Assembly: GCA_977006965.1 (NCBI GenBank)
Contig: OZ345355.1
Coordinates: 2,728,001 to 2,792,000, forward strand
Source: Phymatolithon calcareum
Taxonomy: Eukaryota; Rhodophyta; Florideophyceae; Hapalidiales
DNA length: 64,000 bases
Reading direction: 5' to 3'
Part shown: positions 1-10,299 of the stretch, one piece after another
Position numbering within the stretch: position 1 is the first letter of the stretch
How the letters are laid out: each line of letters starts with the position of its first letter
Notes under the pieces: generated by a model
What the model was told of the DNA's origin: nothing
Databases searched by the model: none
Seen by the model: the letters and a program-made list of their open reading frames with translations, nothing else
Position numbers and translations under genes: made by a program

Positions 1-1238
1 GAATCGAAGACGTCAAACATGTACACCACGGCATACCGCCCGCAAACCAGCGGGCAAAAGGAGGGAATGAGCAGGACCCTATTGGCGGGCTTACGTGCGT
101 TCGTGGCGGACAACCCTAATCACTGGCATGAACATGCAGAGACTCTTGCTTACGCGTACAACACAACGGTCCACCGTGCAACAGAGTTGACGCCGTTTGG
201 CCTTGTCCTTTCCAACCCACCAGGTCCTGTAGCCCTTGCTTTTGAACATCCTTCTGCTGGCGCCACGCCACCCCATTACGAGAAGGATCGATTTTACGCG
301 TCATCCATAGTGTTTCAAACACGCATTGTGCCGAATTCCAGCGCGGCCCGGTTCCACGGGTGAGGAAGAGCCCAAAGTGACGCACCACAAACGCATATCC
401 CACGAGCAAACTGGCCCCGACCTCATACGGTGCAAAATAGTGGTCACAGGGGGGATATTGGGCTTCAAGCGACGAGGGCGCGACCGCATCCACCTTCGCG
501 CAATATCCGGGAATTATGCGCCCGTGACACAGGCGATGGACGCGCTCCGCCTTACGTAGCGAGTACGGCGTACGAAAATCCACCCACCCTGTTTCACGGT
601 CACAAACCGGCAAAAACAGATACTGTGCGTCTTACCGGCGGGGACGCTCGATCCCGCCCATAGGGGATCGCAAAAAGGCGGCCAGGCGCCACTGGGCCGT
701 GATCCTGTCAATATTCATTCACCGGATAATTTCGGACGGCAGGGCACGAGGGACACGTGAGCCGCGCGAGAGCGCGCCGATCCGAAACGGCAGAACCTTC
801 CCCCATGCCTACCCTTGCAGGGTTCTCTTCGGCACGTGCAGCGTCACGTGTGCCCGCCATTCTGCCGACCGCACTAAAGCGCGGTACGCGGATGCCGACA
901 ATCCTGCGCGTTCCAACACCGCGCAACTTGGCTCAGCATCTTCTCCCCGCGCATCCGGGCCAGCATCGATCCCGTACAGAGCTTGGTCGACATCCATAGA
1001 ATCTGCATGCGCCAAACTCCAAAATGCATACAGATTCTCGACGAGTGTCAAAAATTCCGCGCGGCCGGCACCGGATCGCGTGAGAGCGCGCCGAATGCAC
1101 GTACCAAGCGTCACCGCTACTGGCGCACACAACTCACTGGAGGACCGCGCAACGCGGCGGTTGTCGACAGGGTGCCAGCCAGCAGGTCACCAATGCTTCC
1201 TTCTCCCTTCCCGTGCTTCGGTTTTGGGAGTGGGTGGT
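1..1238 (+). mobile_element. Ty3/gypsy retrotransposon fragment, 3' end of pol and beyond
   Basis: The first 363 bases encode the C-terminal half of a retroviral-type integrase. TTAYRPQTSGQKEGMSRTL contains the third catalytic acid (Glu after GQK), and the conserved W..HAETLAYAYNTTVHRAT..TPFGLV block follows. Everything upstream lies outside the window. After the stop at 361 the frame is lost: short open pieces continue but no intact chromodomain can be read. From about 560 to 1238 the DNA is visibly richer in G+C than the neighbours and contains a short repeated stretch around GAGAGCGCGCCGA (about 770 and 1082). No LTR end is identified. The fragment stops where the segmental duplication starts (1239). 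The gypsy assignment is firm; the 3' limit is inferred. Confidence 0.8.
19..363 (+). pseudogene. Ty3/gypsy integrase C-terminal part
   Basis: A 114-residue open piece matching the end of the DDE integrase core of Ty3/gypsy pol. The integrase inserts the cDNA copy into host DNA. The visible catalytic Glu follows GQK (usually GQxE), and the AYN and TPF signatures of the core follow at the usual spacing. The normal downstream DNA-binding region (GPF..L / chromodomain) is absent or out of frame after the TGA at 361. The first two catalytic Asp residues would be upstream of the window. This is most likely a decayed copy. Confidence 0.75.
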
Positions 1239-1540
1239 AGTAGTATTGTAAATCGTTCAGTTCGGGCCTACAGAGTCGACCAGGAATCTGCTATCCACGG
1301 TAATTACAATTACCGCCACGATAGGATAATTAGCTTCTTTTTGTTCCTCTGCGACGTCGTCGTGCTACTTATGCCACATTCGACGTCCCTCTGGAGTAAA
1401 GGAGGCAAGCACCCTTGACTAGAAGTGTTCCTGCCCGCATCTATACGGTTCCCTAGATGGATCCCTTGGTCTGCTTCCTTCGGCGCTAGCATCGTTGTAC
1501 CGCTTATTCACATCTGACGCCCTGACTCATCTGTTCTCCT

Positions 1541-2642
1541 TTGTTTCTTTTCCGTTCGCGTCACCACTCTTTGCTTGACTTCGGGGATCTTCGTGCTCGC
1601 TCTGCCATGCGCTACCGCACGTCGCTCGCCTGTTTACAGTCCAGGCCCGCGCATATCCATTATACTGCACAACGAGCAAAGTTCAATCATCGTCAAGCAG
1701 AACTGTGTGCTGCGATGACACAAGAAAAAGATCCCCGTCGACGAGTCTGTGCTCCAGTTCACGGCAAAGAAACTGCAATTGTGAGTCTAGCCGAGTGATT
1801 CAGACTTTTTTGTTCCAGGGTAATGTCGAAAAGAATTAATCGGACTGTTCTGGAAGTTCTTATTGAACAAATTAAAGGTCAATCAAGCACATTCTTGAGC
1901 GTGAAGTTGATCATGTTGCAACAAGCGAGGCCTAAATCAAAGGTGAAGACAGTCAAGATTATCAGCGTTAAGCCAGGGAATGCTGCAGTAGACGCTCAAG
2001 CGACACCCCGGGGCAATTTGCGTCACCGTCGGGGAGAAGACGACCGGTGCCTTCGAGTTCAGATACAGCTTACAGTGCGGCACCGAGCAGAACTCTTGGG
2101 AATATCGCGGTCTCCTCTGCGCGTGTTCCCATCCAAGACAATAGTGAAGCTCTGGAAATCCCATCTGGAAACTGAAAGATCTTTTATCGCCCTGTTACTG
2201 GCTCCCTAGAATATGCGCTGCAGGGATCTTCGGACCAGGCCTCAACAGAACGCGTCGATGTTATTACCCGGGATCGTAGGCCTGATTCCGTGGAGCACGA
2301 TGACTTGAGGCAACGTATGCCGGAACCTGACGAATCGTTTGTCTGAAATCTTATTTCGCAAGTGTCGAGACAGAAGGATGCTTCTCCGAATGGGTCTGCG
2401 TTGTAAAAATTGCGACCAAGAAAAATCGTATGGACTTTCTCTCCAAAGTCGAGCTCTGGGAGAAACGTCAATCTGTCTCTACAGTGCCGAAGTGTTGGAG
2501 CGGTGGCCTATTATTGATGGCTGTCATGTGGTTGGACCGAGATCTCCGATACTTCATTTCGACGAAATCCTCTACCCTGGAACGGAATCTGTACTGTCAC
2601 GTACGCTGCCGTCAGCTGGATGATGAACCTGCCTGTGTTTAG
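1541..2642 (+). pseudogene. Decayed ORF block of unknown function in the duplication
   Basis: Overlapping open stretches in three frames: 1541-1798, 1823-2209 (basic, begins MSKRINRTVLEVLIEQIKG) and 2430-2642 (contains KNCDQEK / WLDRDLRYF in the two open frames). A further Ser/Pro-rich frame around 1990-2340 is open apart from one stop. The right copy (56,557-57,767) shows the same pieces but with different stops and a one-base length difference near 57,497, so neither copy encodes one intact protein. No domain is recognised. It may be the degenerate upstream part of the LINE-A copy that follows, or a captured host gene. Confidence 0.35.
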
Positions 2643-2956
2643 CTGTCCATACCCAAGCCGAAGTTTTTGAGATCCATTATTCTGCGTCCGCTCAAAATGA
2701 CACTCACAATCGGTGTCGACAAGAAAGCCTGAATATGAAGAAAAAGCAGCACTCAAGACTGGTCTTTTTGAGTCAATTATTCTCTATGGGCAATATGCGT
2801 CGTTGAGAGCTGGTTTCTTTACTCTGAAGTTCACTCAGAGGCACAGAAGAAGATGAACCAGTGGAAGTTTATGTAGAGCTGGCAATTCAGCTGATGTATA
2901 ACTCGTACGACTAGTACTACTCTCGACGTCGCTAAGTCACCCCGGAGCCGGGATTC

Positions 2957-3740
2957 GTGTCTGGTAGCGGTTTGGGTACGCATCTAACTCCTACAAAAAA
3001 GAAACGTAAGACTGCCGATAAGGTGCTCACCCCTTATACCTTGCAGAATAGATGCATTTTTTGCAAAGTCATGAAGACGAGGCTTGTCTTCTCGTGCAGC
3101 TCAAGACTTGATGGTGCTTTAATTTACCGCTGTGGCACATCTACAGGTAGGAATTGTTTCGCCCGGCACGTGGAGATTATCCATGAGCTCGATGTCTTCG
3201 AGGACACAAATTCCTCAAACGTGGAAAGAGACCGCCTAGAATCGAAGCGGAAACTGAAGATTCCATGCGATGAGACAAGTGAACTGCCATCAGCACTCAA
3301 ATTCCCCAAGGTGAAGCACAGACAACTCGCGCTGCAGTATGCCTGCGGAAGATTCCCACAGTTGTCAACAACAAGTATGACTGAAAATTTTGACATAAGA
3401 GCCAGAGAGCATATGGAGACCCTTGAAAGCACGCTAGCAGGGTTCGACCTAGAGAAAGAATAGCGACTAGAAGCTGAAAAGGCGATAGATGAGCTCTTAC
3501 TATTTAGAAAGACACTCATAGAACGCGTGGAGAACGAGAAAGGCCTGTATTGATTCGTGCTAGTCCAAGCACCCTCAATCATGTAGAGGACTGAGATAGG
3601 ATTATTTTGAATTCTGCGTTTTTCGGTCCGCGATACTAGAGGGAGTTTTGTGAGCTGCAAAAAGGTAGGTAGCATCAGAGGAAGCCTCGCCAATATCTTC
3701 GGAATTCTGTGGGACTTTTAAATAAACTTGATTAAAAAAA
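2957..3740 (+). mobile_element. LINE-A fragment, left duplication copy, with 3' tail
   Basis: The ORF 2957-3463 ends in a TAG, but the same frame continues to 3552 with RLEAEKAIDELLLF and the ending ENEKGLY typical of LINE-A. Residues from about 90 carry the shared LINE C-terminal region: RLESKRK.KIP, LPSALKFPK, then RQLALQYACGRFPQ. The first third (TPTKKKRKTADKVLTPY..) is not seen in other LINE-A copies, so the 5' junction is probably near 3150. The 3' UTR holds the conserved GAGGAAGCCTCGCC and the tail CTTTTAAATAAACTTGATTAAAAAA at about 3714-3738. The 58.3-kb copy is the duplicate. Confidence 0.7.
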
Positions 3741-3759
3741 GGTTCTTCAAACTACTTTC

Positions 3760-4312
3760 GTACCACAAGTACGGCTCGGTCATGTGAATTTCTTGTGAAT
3801 TGAGCGCGAAAAATCCCTACGAGTGCACCTTACTCTTCCCGAAAGAGAGGGGATGAGGATTAGTGGCGGTCAACACTCTACTTGTAGTGTTTATCCTGCC
3901 AAGCGACAACGCTTTTCAACAAATTCCACACAGTATCCACAAGCCTCTTCTTCTACTCCGCCATACAATTGCGGTGGTAACTCCTTTCCGCCCCCTTCCC
4001 GCGATTTTCCTCTTAACGTCATCCAACTCCCTCCCTCCTCTCGCAACCTCCTGGCTCACTCGCCAAACTCCGCCTAGTAGATCGTTACGCGCACCGCATC
4101 GGCCTGCATGACCCGCATTCACCGCGCAAGTTTCTTACGCCATTACGTATGTGCGACTTGCGCTTCGTGCACAACTTCGACTTTGTGCCCATCACACGCT
4201 CGAAATGACCTGTCATCCTCCGTAGATACTTTTCCCGCGTCTTTACCCGCCTCTTGTCCGTTTTGTGCATCCGATACGGCGCGAACAGGTAGAGCGCCTT
4301 TGAAAAAGCCAT
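3760..4312. other. Duplicated spacer with no recognised gene
   Basis: The segment between the LINE-A tail and the LINE-E fragment is pyrimidine-rich on the + strand (for example TCCCTCCCTCCTCT near 4029). It is shared with 58,885-59,440 in the right copy. Small ORFs exist in several frames, but none is conserved in a way that suggests coding and none is recognised. Confidence 0.4.
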
Positions 4313-4880
4313 AAAAATATATTTCAATTTCGTGAAAAATATAATCCTCAATTGAGGCAAAAATCCAGTACAATAGACGCTAGTGAGTCGCTTATATTCA
4401 TATTCAATTTCAGAACTAATCTTGGATGAACACAGAATGCGTTGGAGCGCGACCAGCACAGTCACGGCTATGACACCAAAGTATGTACCTAGTGATGATT
4501 TTCTACAAAGAGGGGCTCTCTTGAATATCATCCGTAGGCATGGCAACTGTGCCGAATTTTCTCTTACGCGGAGAACTACCGGTAGATTGTTCTAATGAGC
4601 TGGTATCTCGAGAGATCTGCCCTCTTCTTCCTTTTCCAATAACTCAATTAATTCTTTTCGTTGCCCTTTATTTGAGACTGAGCCCTCCTCCTTTCTTCGA
4701 GAGCTTGCTGCAGATCTTCATATTTCTTGAAACACTCTGGGTCCTTTGTTGCCTCCTTAATGTTTTCGCCTCTTTCGGAATAATCGTCTGCCTCATCGAG
4801 GAGTTTCTTTTGTCTCACTAGACTCACAGAAAACCTTTTTTCTTAGTGACTTCTCGTCATGGCTGGTGGCTCTTGTCCGC
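4313..4880 (-). mobile_element. LINE-E fragment
   Basis: The minus strand encodes the family's C-terminal block: CLRMIFKRAPLCRKSSLGTY followed by VALQRILCSSKISSEIEYEYKRL (4400-4546). Upstream, in broken frames, is the acidic/helical part (DEADDYSERGENIKEA..YEDLQQALEE, about 4690-4800). The usual tail (CCCAAAGCCTCAATTTG.. read on +) is not clear here. It may have been replaced by the diverged CTCAATTGAGG segment near 4352. The duplicate lies at 59,440-60,009. Confidence 0.65.
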
Positions 4881-4897
4881 ACAGAACTCGCAGTCTA

Positions 4898-5600
4898 ACA
4901 TGGATATATGTTGATTTACATTAAAAGCACCCAAGACCTCACTGTGAATAACGGGGCAGCTGCTCAATTACTTCTAACTTACCGCATTCCTTTTCCGAAA
5001 CATTTCCTTCATTTGAGTTTTTCTCCGTATGAGAGTTCGAGTGTTTTGGCTTCATATTCAGTCTCTTTGTCCAACATCTTCGACCTGAGTATGCGTTGGA
5101 GTGCAATAAGCTCAATTTCAGCATCGGGTCCGAAATACTCACCGAGGATTGATTTCCCCCACAACGGAGCTCTACAAAAAATCAGTCTTAGGCATCCTAG
5201 CCTTGTCGACTTGTCCCTTATTTGTAATACGCCTGGCAACTTCTTATGCTTGTTTATCGAGATTTTCAATGAGGGATCCACTTCTCATTTTGCCACACTT
5301 GGATTACATCTTCAAATCGCGGCTTCTTTGACACTTTGCCTTCTTCTGCTTGTTTCAATGCTTTGCTAGTTACTGTCCTTCGATTCTTCTGCCATAAGCT
5401 CCTCTCTTCCTCGGTATTCTTCTGCCTGTTCTAGGTACGTTTTCCGTTTTAGCAGATTTAAATCAAACCTTTCCGCTTTGTGAGTCTTCATCACCTCCGC
5501 GGTCGCTGCATATATGTCCCAAAAAACATACTTGAAGAATAAACCTTCTGCACCTTCGATTGCTGATTGTAATCGCTTTTGCAAGTGGCGTCACGAGGGC
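4898..5600 (-). mobile_element. LINE-E copy with 3' end and C-terminal domain
   Basis: The 3' end is at the left: GATATATGTTGATTTACATT followed by AAGCACCCAAGACCTC (complement of the AATAAATCAACATATATCCCC tail). Minus-strand ORFs run right to left. 5366-5584 gives SAIEGAEGLFFKYVFWD, the region after the RT thumb. 5009-5281 gives KLPGVLQIRDKSTRLGCLRL and RAPLWGKSILGEYFG, then IALQRILRS. Frames are broken between these parts, so it is a dead, 5'-truncated copy. It is absent from the right duplication copy because that region is deleted there. Confidence 0.7.
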
Positions 5601-6364
5601 CAATGCCTCACCTAAGAGTAACATGGCTAGACGTTCGAACTGTTATACTAATGTAGCGTAGTCTGGTTACTCATGACCTCCTTGATTTGTATTTCCATAC
5701 TCGCAAGTGATGTGCCATATTGTAAGGGGGAAGGACAGAAGATAAATCCTTGCACAATCATTCGTGCGAAGACTCATTAGTCGCTTAGAGAATCTCCGAG
5801 TCAAAACTGGTACCAGAGCAAGACTCGAAGGAGATTCAGAGCGAGTGACCGGATGTGACCCAAGCCAAAGTAAACCGGCACCTTGCCAGTGCGGCGAATG
5901 AAACTCTGGCCAGCACGAATATCAATCAGTATCAAAGAAGAAAGATCCTGGAAGCCACCACTAAAGCTGAAAAAGTCAAAAAATGCCATTCACCACTCAC
6001 CCAGAGAGTATTGACATCGCATTTGTTTTTCAAGGCAAGGAGATTGTAGATTGTGGGATTCTTTTACCGAACCCCTCGACACTGGTTTCCAGGTGGTGGA
6101 CATTTCCAGATTTGTGCCTATAGTGGAAGTGCATATATGCACCTCCACTATAGGCCCTTCCAGTAGGAGCACCTCCACTACATATCGTGGAGCTGCTCCT
6201 AATGCACGAACTGTACTTGTACCGGCTTAAGTTCCCGTCTGGTTAACTCTGCTGTCCTTCTCGTTCCTCTTCACCGCAAGAATTACCGGCCAGTAGTCTA
6301 TAATTTCTCCCTAACTTACCGTGGGCCGTGTTGGCTTGGCAAGCTATCTGACCTCCTCATCTGG
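5601..6364. other. No recognised gene; contains a 40-bp palindrome
   Basis: ORFs here are short and unrecognised. The only structured feature is the near-perfect palindrome at 6116-6155, annotated separately. Related short words (CACCTCCACTA) recur just downstream at 6140-6180. Confidence 0.35.
6116..6155. repeat. 40-bp palindrome
   Basis: The two arms (GCCTATAGTGGA.. and ..TCCACTATAGGC) flank a central TGCATATATGCA and pair throughout except at one position (6128/6143). It could form a hairpin or cruciform. It may be the closed end of a small foldback element, but no flanking duplication is visible. Confidence 0.7.
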
Positions 6365-6469
6365 GTGTCCGCTTACCTTCTCATGGCAGGTCATATTCAA
6401 TCTAGTGTGTGTCTCTTTTTAGTACTTTGGCCTTCCGAACGACCTCAGAAGGTGAGGGCATCGATCAAC

Positions 6470-6830
6470 GACAAAGGGGGAAGGAACAATATTCAGAAAC
6501 ATGTTCGCAAAATCCGCTCAAATTTGCAACATAAGCTTCGACAGAGTAGATCAGCGTTGAGGGGAGGGATAAAGGCGGAACCACGAGATAAAGAATCAAA
6601 GTTCGCCTTCCCCGACAAAAAAATCAAGAGTCGAAGAAAAGCATGCATCAAAGCAAATATCAATGAAAAGCAAGTACCAGAGAAGAGAGAATCAGTAAGG
6701 ATGAATCAAAAAGCAAGACCAAGAGCCAATAAGAAAAAATCGATGGTAAAGTAGATAAGAAAGAAAGGTGCCGACTTGCTTTTTTCAGTTCAATCACATG
6801 GGACCTTCTAAATAAAATCCACTTAATTAC
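6470..6830 (+). mobile_element. LINE-F 3' end with Lys-rich C-terminus
   Basis: The ORF to 6754 ends in a Lys/Arg-rich stretch (KARPRANKKKSMVK). It is followed by GGTGCCGACTTG and the tail ACCTTCTAAATAAAATCCAC at about 6802-6821. The same tail in reverse complement occurs near 26,875 and 33,730. The start is uncertain because upstream sequence does not match another copy in the window. Confidence 0.5.
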
Positions 6831-7039
6831 GATCAACGACCAAGTAAACTTCTTCATTCAACCGCACACATCTGATCTGTCATTGCTGGACCATGCATGT
6901 CAGGCCAGTCCCATGACCGGCCCTGCCAAGACCGGTTCTATAGAAATTCAGGACACTGGCCATGTCCATAACATGGTCATTTGGAACGTTCCCCCTCATG
7001 GCCACCTCGGAGCTCATAGAACTAACAGGTCTAATTTGA

Positions 7040-7395
7040 AAATATTCTATCGAAGATATCAAGGCAGGTCTACAAAAAGACAAGTTATCATCCGAAGAAA
7101 GTTCAATAGCACTTGAGGAAGTCCTTGCCACGTTTCAAGCGGCCAAGGTTGCGTCAGAAACATGAATTTATCCGGCCCACTATCCGCAGACTATGCGTGA
7201 CCCAGTATAGTGGATTGTTTTCCCCCTTGAGGCCCAACTATGAGCCAAAGGTTGGTTTTAGTATTCCAAAAGTCGCACCCTACCATGCAAAACGATCGAC
7301 CAAGAACGACGCTGTCTGTGGCCGTGTGGCCATCGCAAAGCTGCGTTGATAACTTTTAAATAAAAATTATATTTCTTCTTCTTCTTCTTCTTCTA
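7040..7395 (+). mobile_element. LINE-D 3' tail with (TTC)n microsatellite
   Basis: Shares a layout with 21,590-21,895 and 50,830-51,150: a short block ending in CCCC.TTGAGG.CC, GGTTGGTTTTAGTA, then AACTTTTAAATAAAAATTATATTTCTTC and a TTC microsatellite at about 7374-7395. This is a 3' UTR of a LINE-like element. The coding part is not recognisable. In the right duplication copy only the last part survives (60,010-60,100). Confidence 0.55.
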
Positions 7396-7677
7396 GCAAG
7401 TAAAAGAATTTGTCGCTTGTGGATAAGACCAAGATTCCAAGGTTAAGTGACGTGAAGAAGAGTGTGCCTTCTTGGCTTTTTCAGGCCAAGATATTTATTG
7501 ATCGTATAAGTACTCATGTGAAACTGTAGCCAAATGAACACAAGAACCTGCATTTGTAGAGGAGAAGCATCAGTGGCCGGACAGTTCAAAAAAGTTGATG
7601 ACAGAAAAAAATGAGGGAATTGGATATCTAGGACTCTTACAATTGTAAAATTGGATATCTAGGTCTACTCGGTCTTT

Positions 7678-8214
7678 GTGTACCGCCACCTCCACCCCGA
7701 AGCTCACATCGCCACTAAAATGCGGGTGATACTCCAGCGCGGCGAGTACGCTCGAGCCACATTCGACGACTTGCTTGCAGCGATTGTCACGCACAATGCC
7801 GGGTTAAATAAGTCGCACCTCATCAGCGTCGTTTGCAGCGCAGGACGAGACCAATGTGGCTTTCGCGCCTACGCCTCGGCACTAAAGGGGGAAGAGGGCA
7901 TCATGCTGACTCAATTCGAATATCAAACGTGCCCCGGGGGACCTCAGCGGGCGCGGCAAGTGAAGACGTCGTTGTTGGCTAGTCTTGCTCCCGCAATCAA
8001 AGACTTTGTTCCTACCAAAGGCAGGTCGGGTGGGAACACTCGTCAACTTCAAGAAATGGTGAAGCGCCAATCGGGCATCGAGATAAGCGCGGACCAGGCA
8101 CAGCGAGTTTTGAAGGGCAAAAAGGGTGGCAACGATCAGCACTTCGGCCAGCACCGCGTGTTAACGTCATTCATGAGCGCGCTCAAGGCGCGCGACACCG
8201 CGCTATCCCACTAA
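7678..8214 (+). pseudogene. MULE transposase N-terminal region
   Basis: 178-residue open piece. Residues about 58-90 (CGFRAYASALKGEEGIMLTQ then F.....CPGG) fit the N-terminal DNA-binding/'plug' module seen before MULE transposase cores. Residues about 110-155 (QLQEMVKRQSGIEISADQAQRVL) fit the helical region that precedes the DDE domain. The reading then runs without a DDE core into a frame change before the SWIM segment, so the deletion removed the catalytic part. Relative to the right copy, this one lacks a short in-frame segment near position 7828. Confidence 0.65.
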
Positions 8215-8219
8215 CTGCG

Positions 8220-8700
8220 GCGTACAATGTGCGAGTCACCCGCAACTTCGAGTACAACTGCGAGTGCAAGCATGGCGAGGAGTATCTACGCCCATGCTCC
8301 CACGTTGTGGCCTCCATCAACGCTGCGCACACGGCGAGCAAACTGGAGGAGTTTAACCCGTGGGGCATTCGCTGGTTCAACTCGATTTGGCTTTCCGAAA
8401 CGTGGCGCAAGCAGCACGCGTCCGCCGTTAAGCGTGCTGCAGTGCATGGAGAGCAACTAGATCAGATAGAGCTGATACCCGCTGACCTCAACCGAAAGCG
8501 CGGACGCAAACGAATGTGCCCGTACGAGCCCTGAGACAGCCATCCTCGCCTCTGCCCCTCGTGTGGAATGACTGGGCACTTTACGTCGACGTGCGAAAAT
8601 CCGAGCATTAAACGCATGGCTGTGTTGAAGCGAAAGGAGGCGAAGAAAGCCGCCCAGAAAGTCATCATCGACCCCACGCAGACAGAGTACGTGGCGAGGT
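8220..8700 (+). pseudogene. MULE transposase C-terminal SWIM finger and zinc knuckle
   Basis: 8229-8534 encodes FEYNCECKHGEEYLRPCSHV, with Cys-x-Cys then Cys-x-His, the SWIM zinc-finger pattern that follows MULE transposase cores. Downstream, after a stop at 8532, another frame encodes CPSCGMTGHFTSTC, a CxxCx4Hx4C zinc knuckle. The right copy (60,957-61,507) reads through SWIM and knuckle in one frame. The element probably used its own TIRs with a transposase supplied from elsewhere. Confidence 0.7.
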
Positions 8701-8826
8701 GAGCTTCGGGGTGGGGGTGGCCGTACACGCAGACCGAGTAGATCTAGATATTCAATTTTACAGCTGTAAGAGTCCTAGATATCCAATTCCCTCAAAAAAA
8801 ATTATCTCGCCTGTTTGAATTGTGGT

Positions 8827-9511
8827 GGGGATATATGTTGATTTATTTTAAAATCTCCCAAAGCCTCAATTTGTGTATGGAGAATGCATGATGCTCTAAT
8901 GGCGAAGTTTGCCTAGACGATATAAGACGTCTTGCGAGTGTCCCGCTCCAACTATTCATGTGCATCAAATCAGTACTGAGCTATGAAGCAATGATTCAAG
9001 ATCGAGTCCAGCGATCCGCGCGGTCATCGCGTATGCAGCACATTGCGAATCGTCTATCCACGGCAAGCCCATTCAATGCCAAGAGTACAGAAGAAATCCC
9101 AATCCCTTTTACTTAGTCACATTGATTTATCTAAATTTCATGCGCTCGTGTCATCGCAGGAGTTCGTATGCTCCTCACTCGAAACCTTTAGAGTTTGAAG
9201 AGTTTGTGTGCGTTTAGACATAATTGTTTCCGCCCAGAGAGATAGGAGGGGGTGAGGACGAGGCAGGAGTAAATTGATCATTTTACACCGCAAAGATTGC
9301 GCGCCGACAAGGCTACACACGATCGCAATAGCGGCAACGGGCTGACGACCCTGAACCACGCTATACTGGCCATCGACATGGCATCGTCACTTTCACCGCC
9401 GGGTTCTCTAGTGTAACAGGCAGCTTCTCGCTGTTTGCCATACTCATCTCTCTACTATCCTTCTAATATCTCCTTAACACGAATTTCTTTACCTGTGAGG
9501 GCCCGGGTTAG
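8827..9511 (-). mobile_element. LINE-E 3' region split by a ~540-bp insertion
   Basis: 8827-8873 is the LINE-E tail read backwards (GGGGATATATGTTGATTTA.. ..CCCAAAGCCTCAATTTG). The family normally continues GAGTAACAGGGCAGC, but here the continuation (GTAACAGGCAGCTTCTCGC) appears only at 9413. About 540 bp in between (8874-9412) is an unrelated insertion with no recognised gene. The LINE-E coding part then breaks off at 9511, joined directly to LINE-A. The right copy keeps the rest of it (62,141-62,440). Confidence 0.65.
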
Positions 9512-9519
9512 TCTTTTGA

Positions 9520-9960
9520 AAACTCGCGCTGCAGTATACCTGTGGCAGATTCCCACAGGTGTCAACAACAATAAGTATGTCTGAAGAATTCGGCACCAAA
9601 GTCAGAGAGAATATGGAGACCCTTGAATGCACGCTAGCAGGGTACAAACTCGAAGGAGAAAAACGACTGGAAACGGAAAAGGCGCTAGATGAACTCTTAC
9701 TCTCTAGAAAGACACTCACAGGACGCATGGAGAACGAAGAAGGCCTGTATTAATCAGCCGAATGCAAGGAAAAAAGTGGTCGAGTCCAAGCACCAACAAT
9801 CCCGTAGAGGACTGAGATAGGACTACTTTGAGTCCTGATTTTTCCCGTCCGCCATTCTGGTGAACGTTTCGTGAGCTGCGTAAAGGTAGGTAGCATCAGA
9901 GGAAGCCTTGCCCTATCTTCGGATTTTTGTGGGGCATTTAAATAAACTTGAAAGGAAAAA
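9520..9960 (+). mobile_element. LINE-A 3' end
   Basis: Starts abruptly inside the GRFP region (CTCGCGCTGCAGTATACC) after a deletion junction. ORF 9559-9753 carries the terminal helical part (ENMETLECTLAGYKLEGEKR) and the ending MENEEGLY. The 3' UTR contains GAGGAAGCCTTGCCC and the tail ATTTAAATAAACTTGAAAGG. It corresponds to the 63.8-64.0 kb copy. Confidence 0.75.
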
Positions 9961-10299
9961 ACTATTTTCCTGGATTTGTGCGCGAATAAGTAAAGATGAA
10001 CAGAGGACCAGAAAATATGGGAGAATTAGCACATCGAGATACAGAAGTGGGGACGTTAACGAGCTTATCTACTCAGTTTTAATGTTTAAAATGCAGACCG
10101 TGATTGAATGCCCTTAAGGCAGGGCTCGGAAAAATTCAATTGCAAAAGATTGCTGCGCGAGTTGCAATGCGCAATACGAATTGCTCCGGGCTGAATCTTG
10201 CAATGAATATTGCAATACACCAAGGCGGGAAATCAAGGGTAGTCTGCTGTACCTCAGGAGGGAATATTTCCATCAAACATTAAAGTACCTCGCTTTCAG

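Larger units (their letters stand above)
7613..8793 (+). mobile_element. Internally deleted Mutator-like element (MULE), left copy
   Basis: It has long terminal inverted repeats of about 100 bp. The left end starts GAGGGAATTGGATATCTAGG and the right end is its near-exact complement. Both arms continue through CTACTCGGTCT and CACCCCGAAGCTCAC. Flanks are GAAAAAAAT (7604-7612) and AAAAAAAAT (8794-8802), an 8/9 match to the 9-bp duplication expected of Mutator elements. Inside are a transposase N-terminal part and a SWIM zinc finger, but the catalytic DDE core is missing. The second copy at 60,319-61,522 is part of the segmental duplication. Confidence 0.88.
1239..9960. repeat. Left copy of a large segmental duplication
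   Basis: Sequence from about 1239 is nearly identical to sequence from about 56,386 and runs colinearly in direct orientation: 1239-4879 matches 56,386-60,009, and 7303-9511 matches 60,010-62,243. The left copy has about 2.4 kb (4880-7302) that is missing on the right, and it lacks about 1.57 kb that the right copy keeps (62,244-63,815). 9524-9710 then matches about 63,816-64,000. The two copies are about 55 kb apart. Mobile elements inside (MULE, LINE-A, LINE-E) are shared, so they inserted before the duplication. Confidence 0.9.

Noticed and set aside
116-613. 165-aa minus-strand ORF opposite the integrase
   Set aside because: It is the antisense of the gypsy integrase region and is not recognisable.
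699-1418. 239-aa plus-strand ORF
   Set aside because: It crosses the border between the gypsy remnant and the duplication, Arg/Ser-rich as expected from GC-rich DNA; not conserved in the right copy.
3124-3693. 189-aa minus-strand ORF
   Set aside because: It is antisense to the LINE-A coding region; the same occurs at 58,254-58,805.
7374-7395. (TTC)n microsatellite as a separate repeat
   Set aside because: It is part of the LINE-D tail and occurs in the same place in other copies.
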